Of a stretch of DNA of 64,000 nucleotides, positions 16,562 through 27,800 are shown in pieces. The first letter of the stretch is position 1. Each line of letters starts with the position of its first letter. The notes beneath the pieces are model-generated. The model was given only the letters and a program-made list of their open reading frames with translations, was not told the origin of the DNA and did not search any database. Made by a program: the position numbers and the translations under genes. Source of the stretch: Bacteroidales bacterium (lineage in GTDB: Bacteria; Bacteroidota; Bacteroidia; Bacteroidales; Lentimicrobiaceae); NCBI GenBank assembly GCA_016788045.1, contig JAEUTG010000023.1:1-64000 (forward strand), in the 5' to 3' direction.

Positions 16562-17458
16562 TCACTGTCCGGGATTCCCCGCCCGGGATCGTGATGTAAT
16601 GCGTTTGATCTCTTCCAGCAGCAGCGGGAAGGCAGGGTAGGTCATGCCATGGTCGTATCCCTGCAGCTCAAGCAGCCGTGTCTCCTTGTGGCCTGCAACC
16701 TTCATCATGCGCATGAGGTAGGCATTTTCTTCGTACCTGCCCCAGAGTTCCAGCTCGCGGTCGCCGGTAATCAGGAGCAATGGCGGGGCATCAGCCCTCA
16801 CGTGAAACAAGGGTGCGAGGCTGTCAACCACCGGAACAGTCTCTTTGATGCCCTTCTCCTTTCGAATGGTAAAATGAGTGATGGTCTGCGCACTGAACGG
16901 TATGATACCAGCAATCCGGTTTGCATCAATACCCCGTTCGCCGAGCCAGCGCTTGTCAAGTCCGGTCATGGCAGCCAGGTAGCCTCCGGCTGAATGACCG
17001 GAGATGAAAATCAGTGAGGTGTCTCCCCCATATCCGGCGATGTTGCTGAAAACCCAGGCAATGGCTTCCGCAGCATCGCGGATATAAGCCGGTGAACTCA
17101 CCTGCGGACTCAGGCGGTAGCCAACCCCGGCAACCGCTATGCCTTTGTTTTTGAGTGCTTCAGGAATTTCCCGGTGGCCTCCGGTCAGCCCTCCGCCATG
17201 AAACCAGACGAGCGTGGCAAATCCTGTTGTATTCTCCGGAACATACAGATCGAGCACACACTGCTGTTGCCTGTAAGCATCAACCGGCTGTTCCTCAGCA
17301 GGATAGTATGCGATTGCCGGAATGTTACGATAGCTGACCTCCTGAGAAAATGCAGGCTGTAAAAGGAAAACAAGCAGCAGCAGGCTGTACGTCATGAAAT
17401 ACGGGATCAGGGGCCGGGATTTCCGGCCACCGGAAGTCGGAACAGGGCGTGCTTTCAT
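16562..17458 (-). CDS. Secreted alpha/beta hydrolase (esterase-like)
   Basis: 298 residues. A hydrophobic signal segment lies at about 22-38 (MTYSLLLLVFLLQPAFSQ); the first 21 residues are basic. Starting at Met22 would give a cleaner signal, but the ATG at 17458 overlaps the stop of the upstream VOC gene as ATGA, which favours translational coupling from there. The hydrolase core has the oxyanion motif WFHGGGLTGG, the nucleophile elbow GHSAGGYLA, a D in LLITGDREL and H in GYDHGMTY, the layout of the BD-FAE/carboxylesterase-like families that deacylate small esters or sugar acetates. Export to the periplasm is predicted. The substrate is unknown. Confidence 0.88.
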   Translation of the reverse strand: MKARPVPTSGGRKSRPLIPYFMTYSLLLLVFLLQPAFSQEVSYRNIPAIAYYPAEEQPVDAYRQQQCVLDLYVPENTTGFATLVWFHGGGLTGGHREIPEALKNKGIAVAGVGYRLSPQVSSPAYIRDAAEAIAWVFSNIAGYGGDTSLIFISGHSAGGYLAAMTGLDKRWLGERGIDANRIAGIIPFSAQTITHFTIRKEKGIKETVPVVDSLAPLFHVRADAPPLLLITGDRELELWGRYEENAYLMRMMKVAGHKETRLLELQGYDHGMTYPAFPLLLEEIKRITSRSRAGNPGQ

Positions 17459-17829
17459 TCGTCTTCAGCAAAAGTGAGCACGTAGCCGTTGATGTCAAGC
17501 AGAGAAAATTCCGTTGCACCATAGAAAGTCTTCTCCAGCCCTTTCAGTATCGTGACTTTTCCCTGAATTTCATCGAAAAGCTTTCTGATTCCGGTGGTTT
17601 TAATGTAAAGCAACAACGAACCACCCTCCGTTCGGGTGATTTCGGGAAGTTCGTCACCCAGACTGCTGAAGGTCTGGAACATAAAACTAACATTGCCACA
17701 CGCCATCATGGCCCAGACAAGATCCCCCTGATCGGGGACTTTGGCAACAGTCTGAAAGCCGAGCAAACTGTAGAACTCAATGGTGGCATTGATGTCCTTG
17801 ACAAAAATGTTGGGGGATAGGGATTCCAT
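17455..17829 (-). CDS. VOC (glyoxalase/bleomycin-resistance) superfamily protein
   Basis: 124 residues with two beta-alpha-beta-beta-beta halves: LSPNIFVKDINATIEFYSLLGF at the start (the classical 'F-Y-x-x-L-G-F' turn) and a matching second half ending LLDINGYVLTFAEDE. VOC proteins are metal-dependent lyases, isomerases, dioxygenases or drug-binding proteins; the metal ligands cannot be assigned with certainty from this single sequence. The stop overlaps the esterase start (ATGA), so the two are translated together. No specific function is proposed. Confidence 0.9.
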   Translation of the reverse strand: MESLSPNIFVKDINATIEFYSLLGFQTVAKVPDQGDLVWAMMACGNVSFMFQTFSSLGDELPEITRTEGGSLLLYIKTTGIRKLFDEIQGKVTILKGLEKTFYGATEFSLLDINGYVLTFAEDE

Positions 17830-17894
17830 AAAAGGAAAGGTTAAATGGGAGTGCGAATAAGTGCTGTCTCCGTTAAGATTGAGCCTTATTATTT

Positions 17895-18671
17895 TTACCT
17901 GACTACAAATTTACAGCTCTTTTGTATCCGGCCGTCTTCAAGCAATCTGGCAATATACACGCCAGGCTTCAGGCTTGCAGCAGGATAAACTGATGTAGAA
18001 ACAGATGTCCGGAACTCACTTATAAACCTGCCATCTGCAGCGTACACCTGCATGAGACCCGATTGAGCATGACCGCGGAGGATCAGCTGCAGTTGTTCGT
18101 GATTGCTTTGCACGGCGTAAATCTGAAGCCCCGGATTCTCCTCCGGATGGTTGGTTGAGACTGTGCAGGCCTGGGGGAACCCTCCGGCTTCGAGCACGTT
18201 GGCATTGATGGTATCGCGCAAAGGCGGCCAGATGTGGTTGTTGAGGATGCTACGATCCGGGGCAATCAGGATAACACTAGGATAGGACTGAACCTGATAG
18301 GATTCAACCACATTGTTTCCTCCTCCCTGTAAACCGCTCACCGCAGGGTAATGAGCGCCCCAGAGTGAATCGAACAGCATGACCCCGGTATTGTCGTTGC
18401 CCCAGTTGATGCCCATGTAAACCACATTGGAGCCGTTACATCCGAAGTATTCGTAAGAAGCGCTTACTTCTGAAGCATAGGTCTGGCAAGGCCCGCAGTT
18501 GGTGGTGAAAAAATCAATGACCACATAGTTACCGGCATCCAGGTATCCGTAAAGATGGTGCTGACCTCCGTGAACATCCTTCACGGTGAAGTCGAGGGCA
18601 GAGTCTATCGCAACCTGTGCTTTAGCCGACAGGGCAATAATTACAAGCAATGAAAGTAAAGTTAAACGCAT
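17895..18671 (-). CDS. Secreted thioredoxin-like (TlpA/redoxin) protein with T9SS type A sorting domain
   Basis: 258 residues. Signal peptide about 1-18 (ending AKA). Residues about 25-165 are thioredoxin-like: FTVKDVHGGQHHLYGYLDAG, then VVIDFFTTNCGPCQTYASE with the C-G-P-C active site, and the cis-proline loop YPSVILIAPD. After a short linker, residues about 185-258 are a T9SS type A C-terminal domain (LQIYAVQSNHEQLQLILRG, MQVYAADGRFISEF, LKPGVYIARLLEDG, CKFVVR). So a thiol-disulfide protein is predicted to be sent across the outer membrane, not kept in the periplasm where TlpA-like proteins usually work. It is a single gene with no obvious redox partner next to it. Confidence 0.88.
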   Translation of the reverse strand: MRLTLLSLLVIIALSAKAQVAIDSALDFTVKDVHGGQHHLYGYLDAGNYVVIDFFTTNCGPCQTYASEVSASYEYFGCNGSNVVYMGINWGNDNTGVMLFDSLWGAHYPAVSGLQGGGNNVVESYQVQSYPSVILIAPDRSILNNHIWPPLRDTINANVLEAGGFPQACTVSTNHPEENPGLQIYAVQSNHEQLQLILRGHAQSGLMQVYAADGRFISEFRTSVSTSVYPAASLKPGVYIARLLEDGRIQKSCKFVVR

Positions 18672-19187
18672 GGGTCATTCTGTTTTGGTAATGCTATAAC
18701 AATTGAAACGCTAAAAATACTTCTGCAAAACAACAAATGCAAGTTTTTGCATACATTCCTTGTTTCAGCAGGTGCCTGACAGGGCTGAAGCATGCCATAG
18801 ACGGAGTCGTAATCAGATGGTGTATTGTTGAGAGAATAGCCTATCGGATCTATGGCTGAGCAAGCCGAAGCCATGTTTCGACTCCGCCTGCCTGAATGCC
18901 CGGCAGACAGGCCTGATTGTATGCTTGAGGCAACAAGCAGACAAGCTCAACATGACATCGGCTCCTTTGGTCTGCGCGCGTTTCGGTCTGCGCGCGCTTG
19001 AAGCGCGTGCCCCGGACTTATCTTTGAATACCCTGATTTTCATCGCATTGCAAAATCCGACAGAACCTATTAACTCATTTAATATCAATACATTGCACCT
19101 AAGCGACTGTCCCGGGAATCCGGGGTCTTTGCATGATCTTAAAAATCAACGGACTATTGAATTTTACAACCATTAAAAATGTAAAAA
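18672..19187. other. Intergenic region with REP-like repeats, no gene seen
   Basis: Holds a dispersed-repeat-type segment (18845-18960), a GGTCTGCGCGCG direct repeat at about 18968-18992 and a GCGCGCTTGAAGCGCGTGC hairpin at about 18991-19009. Short frames on both strands look non-coding. Confidence 0.6.
18845..18960. repeat. CATGTT...AACATG dispersed-type hairpin repeat
   Basis: CATGTTTCGACTC at 18872-18884 and GCTCAACATGAC at 18945-18956 carry inverted CATGTT/AACATG ends, resembling the widespread Bacteroidota intergenic repeat built on CATGTTGAGC and GTCGAAACATG. Between the ends lie CCTGCCTG and CAGACAGGCCTG words like those in the 14-16 kb hairpins. Confidence 0.5.
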
Positions 19188-20021
19188 CTACATCAAAACC
19201 TGAACGATGCCATCGGCCAGGCGGCTGGCTCCTATCCTGAAGAGCTGGCTGCTGAGCCATTCGGGTCCCAGCATATGCTCAACAAGACGCACATAGATCA
19301 GGGCCTGTTCGGGGGTTGAGACACCACCTGCTGGTTTGAAACCGATAAACCTGCCGGTGGATTCATGAAAATCACGGATTGCCTGCAGCATGACGAAAGC
19401 GGCTTCCGGTGTAGCTGCCGGGTTGATTTTTCCGGTGGAGGTTTTGATAAAATCCCCTCCGGCTTTCATTGCCAGGATGGAGGCTTCGTAAATTTTATTC
19501 AGGTCGGCCAGTTCACCGGTTTCGAGGATTACCTTCAGATGAGCCTGTCCGCAGGCTTCCTTAATGGCACTCACTTCCTCAAAAACCTCCGAAAGGTTGC
19601 CCTCAAGGAATTTTCCCCGCGAAATGACCATGTCAATTTCATCTGCCCCTTCATCCACCGCAAATTTTACCTCTGCCACCTTAATGCTCAGGGGCGACTG
19701 ACCGGCAGGAAAAGCGCCGGCAACAGAAGCAGTGTGTATACCGCTCCCCTTCAGCATCTCTTTACACTGCCTTACGAAAACCGGGTAAACGCAGACGGCA
19801 GCTACATTGGGCAGTCCCTTCGCGGTATAACTCCCGGCTTTTGCGCACAGGGCCTTTACCCTGGCACTGTTGTCGGAGCCCTCTAGGGTGGTGAGGTCGA
19901 GAATGCTGAGGGCAAACCTCAGGGCTTCCTGATCGTTGCCAAAGTTGTTTGAAGGCCTTCCCAGCAATGTTTCTATCTGCTGAGCGACTTGTGCAGGGTT
20001 AAAAGCGGATGTTTCGGACAT
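19188..20021 (-). CDS. deoC: Deoxyribose-phosphate aldolase
   Basis: 277 residues from the ATG at 20021 (MSETSAFNPAQVAQQIE); the frame is open another 333 bases upstream but that part overlaps the aldo/keto reductase gene and is not protein-like. DeoC splits 2-deoxyribose-5-phosphate into acetaldehyde and glyceraldehyde-3-phosphate in deoxynucleoside salvage. Seen motifs are VCVYPVFV, VAGAFPAGQSPLSIKVAEV, DEIDMVISRG, the Schiff-base lysine segment DFIKTSTGK, and FKPAGGVSTPEQA with the second active-site lysine. The TIM-barrel length fits the longer DeoC subgroup. The next gene on the same strand, an aldo/keto reductase, ends 134 bases upstream. Confidence 0.96.
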   Translation of the reverse strand: MSETSAFNPAQVAQQIETLLGRPSNNFGNDQEALRFALSILDLTTLEGSDNSARVKALCAKAGSYTAKGLPNVAAVCVYPVFVRQCKEMLKGSGIHTASVAGAFPAGQSPLSIKVAEVKFAVDEGADEIDMVISRGKFLEGNLSEVFEEVSAIKEACGQAHLKVILETGELADLNKIYEASILAMKAGGDFIKTSTGKINPAATPEAAFVMLQAIRDFHESTGRFIGFKPAGGVSTPEQALIYVRLVEHMLGPEWLSSQLFRIGASRLADGIVQVLM

Positions 20022-20039
20022 GGGTTTCCTTGTTTGAAT

Positions 20040-20048
20040 GCAAAAATA
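20040..20048 (-). promoter_or_regulatory. -7 promoter element for deoC
   Basis: Minus strand reads TATTTTTGC, an exact TAnnTTTG match, 19 bases upstream of the deoC ATG. It supports the short start at 20021 and separate transcription from the upstream gene. Confidence 0.45.
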
Positions 20049-20154
20049 GCCGAAACCATTACATGAATGGAAAAACAAGCGATTATTTGGTGAGAACCGG
20101 AGTTGGAATAATTCAACTATGAAGCTGGAAGCATTGTTGGAAATGCAGCCGGTT

Positions 20155-20991
20155 TTACAATACCTCAGAGGGATCCCAGCCGGTGGTAAGGTTCTCGTCC
20201 ATGGCGTTGAGCACCTCCATATCTTCAGGGGAAATCGTGAAATCGAAAACGTCGATATTCTCAGCAATCCTTGCCGGTGAAGAGGATTTCGGGATTGGGG
20301 CAAACCCCTGCTGCAGTGCCCAGCGGAGCAGGATGCGGGCCGGGCTTTTGCCATAAACGGCGGCCATTTTCACAAGGCGCTCATCGCGCAACCGGGTGGC
20401 TTTCGTAAGCGGGCTGTAAGCCACCGGAAGAATGCCGGAACGACGGCACAGCTCCACGATTCCGGCGCGGGTTCGGTAAAGAAAGGGATGCAGCTCGATC
20501 TGATTTACGGCCGGCATAACCCGGCAATACCCGAGCAGTTCATCCAGGTGTGTGGTCATGTAATTGCTCACCCCGATGGCCCGGCATTTCCCCTCCTGAT
20601 ACAGGGTTTCCAGGGCTTTCCATGAATCCTTCCTTTTTCCGTGAACCGGCCAGTGAATCAGGTAAAGATCAATATAGGAAAGGTTCAGCCGCTGAAGGCT
20701 TGCCTGAAATGCCCTGATGGTCTGCTCGTAACCCTGATCTGAGTTCCAGAGCTTGGTGGTGATGAAAAGGTCTTCGCGGGCTACAAAGGAGGCATTCACA
20801 GCCTGCCCTACAGAAGTTTCGTTGCGGTAAATCATGGCGGTATCGATGTGACGGTAACCGCAACGGAGGGCGTAATCTACCGCCCTCCTCGTCAGCGGCC
20901 CGTCGGGCATCTGGTAAACACCTAACCCGACAGCCGGCATGTTTGCACCAGTATTAAGCCGGAAAACCGGTATATTTTCTGCCTTTTGCAT
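20155..20991 (-). CDS. Aldo/keto reductase (AKR5-like)
   Basis: 278 residues of the NADPH-dependent aldo/keto reductase family, similar to 2,5-diketo-D-gluconate reductases. The catalytic tetrad is visible: Asp and Tyr in RHIDTAMIYRNE, Lys in TTKLWNSDQGY, His in DLYLIHWPVHGK. Later motifs AIGVSNYM, VNQIELHPFL and the NADP-binding end IPKSSSPARIAENIDVFDF are standard. It would reduce small carbonyl compounds in the cytoplasm; the natural substrate cannot be read from sequence. A -7 promoter box lies upstream at 21060-21068. Confidence 0.95.
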   Translation of the reverse strand: MQKAENIPVFRLNTGANMPAVGLGVYQMPDGPLTRRAVDYALRCGYRHIDTAMIYRNETSVGQAVNASFVAREDLFITTKLWNSDQGYEQTIRAFQASLQRLNLSYIDLYLIHWPVHGKRKDSWKALETLYQEGKCRAIGVSNYMTTHLDELLGYCRVMPAVNQIELHPFLYRTRAGIVELCRRSGILPVAYSPLTKATRLRDERLVKMAAVYGKSPARILLRWALQQGFAPIPKSSSPARIAENIDVFDFTISPEDMEVLNAMDENLTTGWDPSEVL

Positions 20992-21865
20992 TAAGAAATG
21001 AAGTTGTCTGAAATAAAACCAAAGCCTGTCACCTCCCTCGAAGTGCCGTCAGTATTGTTGCAAAGTTAACCAATTCAGAACGAAGCAGGATCAACACCCT
21101 GCTATTTCGGACAATGAATGCTTTGAGAAAAAGCAAATTTTTAAATGATCACTGCCTCCACGATCAAACATCTGTTTATCAAGTCAATAAAAATCGCCTC
21201 CCTGTAGCTATCCACTGTTCCATCCTGCAATTCTGTCCCACGCGGAAAAACGGAATGTAAAAAAAACATCCTTACCGGGTCAAGCCCACATTATTTCCCG
21301 CTAAAAAAAACCGGAAACGAAAACATTTCCTGAAAGCTGTCGGGAAGACAGGGGCCTGTACCTCAGATAATGTTGAAAAACTGCATCAGATAAAGGCAGA
21401 GCCATAGAAAGACTGAATCAGGGCTGCAGGATAAGTCCGCAGACAACTCCTGGTTTCAGGGTTATGCACCAGATAAAGTCTGTAAAATCATAAACACACT
21501 GAGATCGGACTTTTTCAACCGATGTAAAATTATTTTATATGCTATGTAAATATTTTATTGCCATCTGAAAATAAATAAAAATCCATCGATCAGACAAATT
21601 GCTGATTGACAACCAATTAAAAACGTCGGATTTTCAAAAGCATTGATATCATTGACATGCAGAGAACCCTACTTTACATGTCGCTGATATTTAAATAAAT
21701 ACATGCAGGAAATCAACAAGGCCGGGCAGTCTGTAAAAAAAAGTTTGCATTTGTCGTATTACTTATTTCAAATGAAATGATAAACAAATGAATTCACCGG
21801 AGAGTCGGAAAAGTGGCTGGATGAGGTGAATAGTTCTTTTCAGACGAAATTATAACAAAAATAAT
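20992..21865. other. Long intergenic region upstream of the giant gene
   Basis: 874 bases with no credible frame. The half near 21866 is AT-rich, with a repeated TGTAAA(A)T(T)ATTTTAT word at about 21525-21560 and a TACTTTAC box at about 21669. A long leader with regulatory sites for the 24-kb gene is plausible; no known riboswitch fold was recognised. Confidence 0.5.
21060..21068 (-). promoter_or_regulatory. -7 promoter element for the aldo/keto reductase
   Basis: Minus strand reads TAACTTTGC, an exact TAnnTTTG match, about 70 bases upstream of the ATG at 20991. Confidence 0.45.
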
Positions 21866-24800
21866 ATGAAGACCTTTTACAGAATTTTCGGGGGGAAAGT
21901 CAAAGAAAGGGCGCTGATACTATTTGCGCTTTTTTCAAGTTTACAACTGTTAGCGCAGCCTTGCGCTACGCCGCCCGTGGCCTATTTAACCGGCGATGCA
22001 ACCATTTGTCAGGGTGCCTCCACTGATGTATATCTGTATATATCTCAGGGGACTGCACCCTGGCGTGTTATATACAGCATCAATGGCGTTGACCAGCCCG
22101 AGATAAGTGGTATCATGTCGAGCCCGTATATCATCAGCACCTCTGATGCCGGTGATTACAAGCTCTCGCAGATACTCGATGCCAACAATTGCACCGGGTC
22201 GGATATAGGCAATCCTGTAACCATTCAGGTGAATCCGCTGCCCTCGGCAGCTGGTTTCATTTCCGGAAGCACTTCGGTGTGTCAGCTGACAAATTCGGTG
22301 GTTTATTCTGTGGCAGCCATTCCCAATGCAACAGGCTATGTATGGAGTGTTCCGACCGGGGTGAATATCGTTGGCGGAAGTAACAGCAATTCGATCACCG
22401 TCAATTTTTCAGCTTCTGCTGTTTCAGGCAACATCAGTGTTTACGGAACCAACGTCTGTGGAAACGGAACATCATCCACTCTTTATGTTACCGTAGCCAG
22501 CCTTCCCTCGGCAGCCGGAATTGTCTCAGGGTCTTCAACCGTATGCCAGGGTCAGACAGGGGTAACCTACTCAGTAAATCCGATCAATAATGCAACCGGC
22601 TACGAATGGTCCTTACCGACAGGGGCTACTATTTCTTCAGGAACCAATACCAACACCATCACCGTTGACTTCAGCACCACCGCAACTTCGGGTGATGTAA
22701 GGGTTCGCGGCAACAGTGCCTGTGGTAACGGAAGCTGGTCACCCATTCTTGTGGTTACTGTTAACCGTCTTCCGGGCAACCCGGGAATCATCACCGGCAC
22801 CTCAACCGTTTGTCAGGGTCAGAGCGGCGTCACCTACCAGGTTCCCGCCATCAGCCAGGCCAACGGATATGAGTGGGTACTGCCTGCAGGAGCCACCATC
22901 AATACCGGAACAAACACCAATCAGATCACCGTCAATTACAGCACAAGCGCAGCTTCAGGAAGCATACAGGTAAGAGGCACCAACGGATGCGGAGCCGGCC
23001 AGTGGTCGGCTGCCTATGCAGTTACAGTCAACAACCTGCCGATCGCCGGTGGGAGCATCAGCGGCACAGCCAATGTTTGTCAGAATGAAACCGGACTGGT
23101 ATACAGTGTTGCACCCATCGCCTACGCCAATAGTTACCAGTGGGAATATCCCGCAGGATTCACCGTAAGCGGATCAGCCACCGGGTCATCGATCACCCTG
23201 AATGCGACTGCTTCTGCTGTTCCCGGAGTTATCAGGGTTCGCGGAATCAACAGCTGTGGCAACGGCACTTATTCACCCGACTTCAATGTTCTGATCAGTA
23301 CTAGTCCGGTTGCCAATGCCGGCCTTAACGCTACTGTCTGTCCGGGTAATACCCACCAGCTGAGTGGTGCAACAGCATCAAATTACAGCTCACTGCAGTG
23401 GACCAGCAGCGGCGACGGATCGTTCGACAACGCCTCCGCCTTAAGCCCGGTTTACACCCCCGGTTCAAACGACCTTGCTTCCGGAAGCGTGGTTCTTACG
23501 CTGACAGCAAACGGAAACGGATCCTGTTCACCAGCCACCAGCAGCATGACGCTGACCATATCCTCCTCACCCACGGTGGATGCAGGACCTGATGCTTCAA
23601 TCTGCTACTCAACAGCCAACTATATGCTCAATGGCAGTGCATCGAACTACATCACAGTTACCTGGACAGCGCTGGATGGCAGCGGAAGCTTCGGAAATGC
23701 CAACAACCTGACCACCACCTATACCCCTTCGGCTGCTGACAGGCTTCAGGGTTATGTTACCCTTCAGCTTACTGCCCAGGCAGCTGCTCCCTGCAGTGCC
23801 CAGGCCAGTGACATTATGGTGCTTACCATTTCTCCGGCCCCTACAGCCAATGCAGGCAGTGATGTGACCTCCTGCGGAACTGCCAATGTTAATCTTAACG
23901 GAACAGCGGCCGGTTACCTCTCGCTGAACTGGACGACTTCAGGAAGCGGCACCTTCACAAACCAGGGTACAACCACTGCAGTTTATACCCCGAGTGCAGC
24001 AGACGTTGCCGGAGGTTCAGTTACCCTGACCCTTACCGCCTTCGCACTGGCACCCTGTACTGGCAGTGCATCAGACAATCTGACACTTACCCTGTTATCA
24101 ATGCCTCAGGTGAATGCAGGTCCGGATGTATCGAATTGCGGTACCGCCGGATACTCCATTTCAGGAAGTTCAGCAGCCAATTACGGATCGCTGCTCTGGA
24201 CAAGCACCGGAAGCGGTACTTTTTCCAATCCTGCTGCCTTACATCCGATCTATACACCGAGTGCCTCAGACCTTTCCAACGGATCAGTGGTACTGACACT
24301 CACAGCTACGGGAACCGGCAGTTGCTCATCCAACACCGTTTCTGACCAGATGACCCTGTTTATCAATGCCGAACCCACAGCCAATGCCGGTGCCCCGGCC
24401 AGTATCTGTGAGGGAAGCAGCCTGGCCATCAGTGATGCAACTGCAGCCAATTATGCCGGCATAAACTGGACAACCAGCGGAACCGGTACTTTCACCGGAA
24501 ACGGCACCCTGACTCCAACCTATACCCCGAGTCTCTCTGATGCTATTGCCGGAAGTGTTAACCTTACCCTCACCGTTGCTCCGATCGCTCCCTGTTCGGG
24601 CAATGCTGTTTCGGTAAAAGCACTTACAATCCGGCGCAGTCCGGTTGTGAATGCCGGAGCCGATGCCACCAGCTGCGGTAACGATCCTTACACCATTACG
24701 GGCGCCGGTGCATCCAATTACTCAACCCTTTTGTGGACAAGCAGCGGTTCAGGATCATTTGTTAACCCGAACATTCTGAACGCCACCTATATTCCCGGAG

Positions 24801-27800
24801 CCTCTGACCTGCTCAGCGGAACCGTTACCCTGACCATAACAGCCAACGGCATTGCACCCTGCAGCCTTCCGGTTTCCGACAATATGACGCTTACCATCGT
24901 AAACACCCCGTCAGCCAATGCCGGTCTGGATGGTTCAACCTGCGAAACCACCGCCTTTACAGTCAGTTCAGCTACTGCAGCCAATTACTCAACGATAAAC
25001 TGGACCACCACTGGTACAGGAATTCTTTCGAACAGCGGAACCCTCACACCCAGCTACCTGCCTTCGCACAATGATGCGCTGGCCGGCACTGTAACCCTTA
25101 CCCTGACCGCCAGTGGTACTGCACCCTGTTCGGTGGCAGCCACCGACATGATGCAGATTGCTGTAACCCCGACTCCGATTGTAAGTGCCGGTGTTAATTT
25201 CTCCGTATGTGGCGATAACAGCTTCATCGTTCCCGGAGCCAGCGCCCAGTATTCTTCAGGTTTAGCCTGGACGAGCTCAGGAACCGGTGTTCTTGTAAAT
25301 GCCAACCAGATCAACCCGACCTACACACCCAGTGCAGCCGATGTAGCCAACGGACAGGTAACCCTCACCCTCACTGCCACCGGCAATGCACCTTGTGTTG
25401 CTCCGGTAAGCAGTGCTGTTTTGGTTACCATCAACCAGATTCCTGTGGTTTTCGCAGGAAATGACATCACGATCTGCGAAGGACCACACAATATCAGCGG
25501 CGCCGCTGCCAGCAACTACAGCACCCTGATGTGGACCTCCAACGGTGACGGTGTTTTCATTAACCCTACTGTTCTGAACCCCATCTACACCCCGGGCCCC
25601 GGTGATCTGATCAACGGACTGGTTACTTTAACCTTATCAGCCACTTCGCTGGCTCCTTGCACCGATGTAGTTTCTGACAATGTCATTTTCAACATCAATC
25701 CGATGCCGGTTGCTTATGCCGGCCCGAATGCCACCATCTGCGAAGGCGGCAACTACGAACTGATCAATGCCACAGCAACCAATTATACCAGTCTTTCATG
25801 GAGTACCAGCGGATCGGGCAATTTCAACAACATGAATACCCTGAACCCGATTTACACCCCAAGCCTTGCTGATATTGCCAATGGTGCTGTTACACTGACC
25901 CTTACCCTGAACAATCCTCCGTGTCTGCCGCAAACCAGCGATATGACCCTGGCCATCAGGCAGAACCCGGTTGCCAATGCCGGAACTGATGCCGCCATCT
26001 GCGAAGGCAGCAGTTACATGGTGAACAATGCCTCTGCTACCAATGCTTCCAGTGTTTTATGGGCTACCAGCGGAAGCGGAACCCTGATGAACCCGACCAC
26101 GTTAACACCAACCTATATCCCTTCGGCAGCTGACATTATGATTGGTTCAGTTCAGCTGACCATGACCGTATTTGCTACAGCACCCTGTATTGCAACCGAT
26201 GTGGATGCAATGGAGATTACCATAACCCGCACCCCTACTGCTTTTGCCGGTAACGACGAGACCATCTGCGCCAACCAGACCCAAACCATTGCCGGATCAA
26301 ATGCCAGTCAGTATTCATCGCTGGCATGGTCAACCTCAGGCGACGGTGTTTTGCTGGCAGCCAATACCCTTTACCCGACTTATGTACCCGGTACCATCGA
26401 TGAATCACTCGGATTTGCTGTACTGACTCTGACTGCTTACGGTATCAGCCCATGCACGGGTAATGCCACCGATCAGATGATGCTAACCGTGATTGCTGAG
26501 CCCCAGGTGAATGCCGGTCCTGATATCCAGATCTGTGTAGGCTCCAATGTTCCGCTGATCAGTGCAACCGCACAGTCAACTTCTTCTGTATTCTGGACTA
26601 CCTCAGGAAGCGGTACTTTCTCCGATCCTACCCTGGTGAATCCGGTTTACACTCCGAGTGCACAGGACATTGCCAATGGCAGTGTGATTCTGATCATCAC
26701 CGGACAGGGAATTACCCCCTGCACCACCACAGCCACCGATGCCATGATCCTTCAGATCAGCCAGCCACCGGTTGTTGATGCCGGTTCTGACGGTGATATC
26801 TGTGAAACAGGACAATACTATATTTTTGATGCCAGTGCTACTGATTTCTCAGCCATCACCTGGACCACCATGGGTGACGGAAGCTTCTCAAACCACAATT
26901 CGATCAATCCTACCTATACTCCGGGTCCCGCAGACATTGCCGCCGGATCGGTGCTGTTATACCTGAATGCTACCAGTTTGCTGCCCTGCAGCGGATCGGT
27001 CAGCGATGCCATGCTGCTCACCATTCACCCGATGCCGGTGATCAGCGCCGGGCCGGATGCCGCCACCTGCGATACCGATACCTATTTACTTGCCAGCGCC
27101 ACTGCACAGGACTTCAGCAACCTTACCTGGACCTCATCCGGATCGGGATGGTTCTCGAATGCAGCCACGCTGAACCCGATTTACACACCGAGTGCCATTG
27201 ATATCATCAATGGAAGTGTAACCCTTACACTCACCGCTGACGGACTCCTTCCCTGTACAGGTCAGGTAACCGATCAGATGGTGCTCTCCATTGAACCGAG
27301 TCCGGTTGCCAATGCCGGTATTGATGAAACCATCTGTGTTGGTTCATTCACCATTACCACCGCTTCAGCTACCAATTACAATACCCTGCATTGGGTATCC
27401 AGCGGAAGCTCAGGAACCTTACTCAATGCCAATACCATTACCCCGACTTACATGCCGAGTGCCGCTGATATCCTTGCCGGCTCGGTTGTTCTTACACTGA
27501 CCGCATCGGCCAATGCGCCCTGTGCTGTTGATGCCGTTGACCAGGTGACCATTACCATCCGTCCGATTACGGCAGTTTCAGCCGGTGCTGATGTTACCAT
27601 CTGCGAAGGCTCTGATTTCACACCCAACACAGCCACTGCCTCCAATTATGCTTCACTGCTCTGGACCAGTACCGGCAGCGGCGCTTTCATCAACGCAAAT
27701 ACCCTCACTCCAACCTACACGCCCAGCCCTGCTGACATTGCCACCGGATGGGTTACCCTGACGCTGACAGCCAACAGCATTGCCCCGTGCACCCAGACCG

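Noticed and set aside
17449..17820. Plus-strand frame of 123 codons opposite the VOC gene
   Set aside because: Shadow of the VOC gene; no features of its own.
20022..20354. N-terminal extension of the deoC frame
   Set aside because: It lies across the end of the aldo/keto reductase gene and an exact -7 promoter box, has no homology to DeoC, and the ATG at 20021 gives the normal N-terminus.
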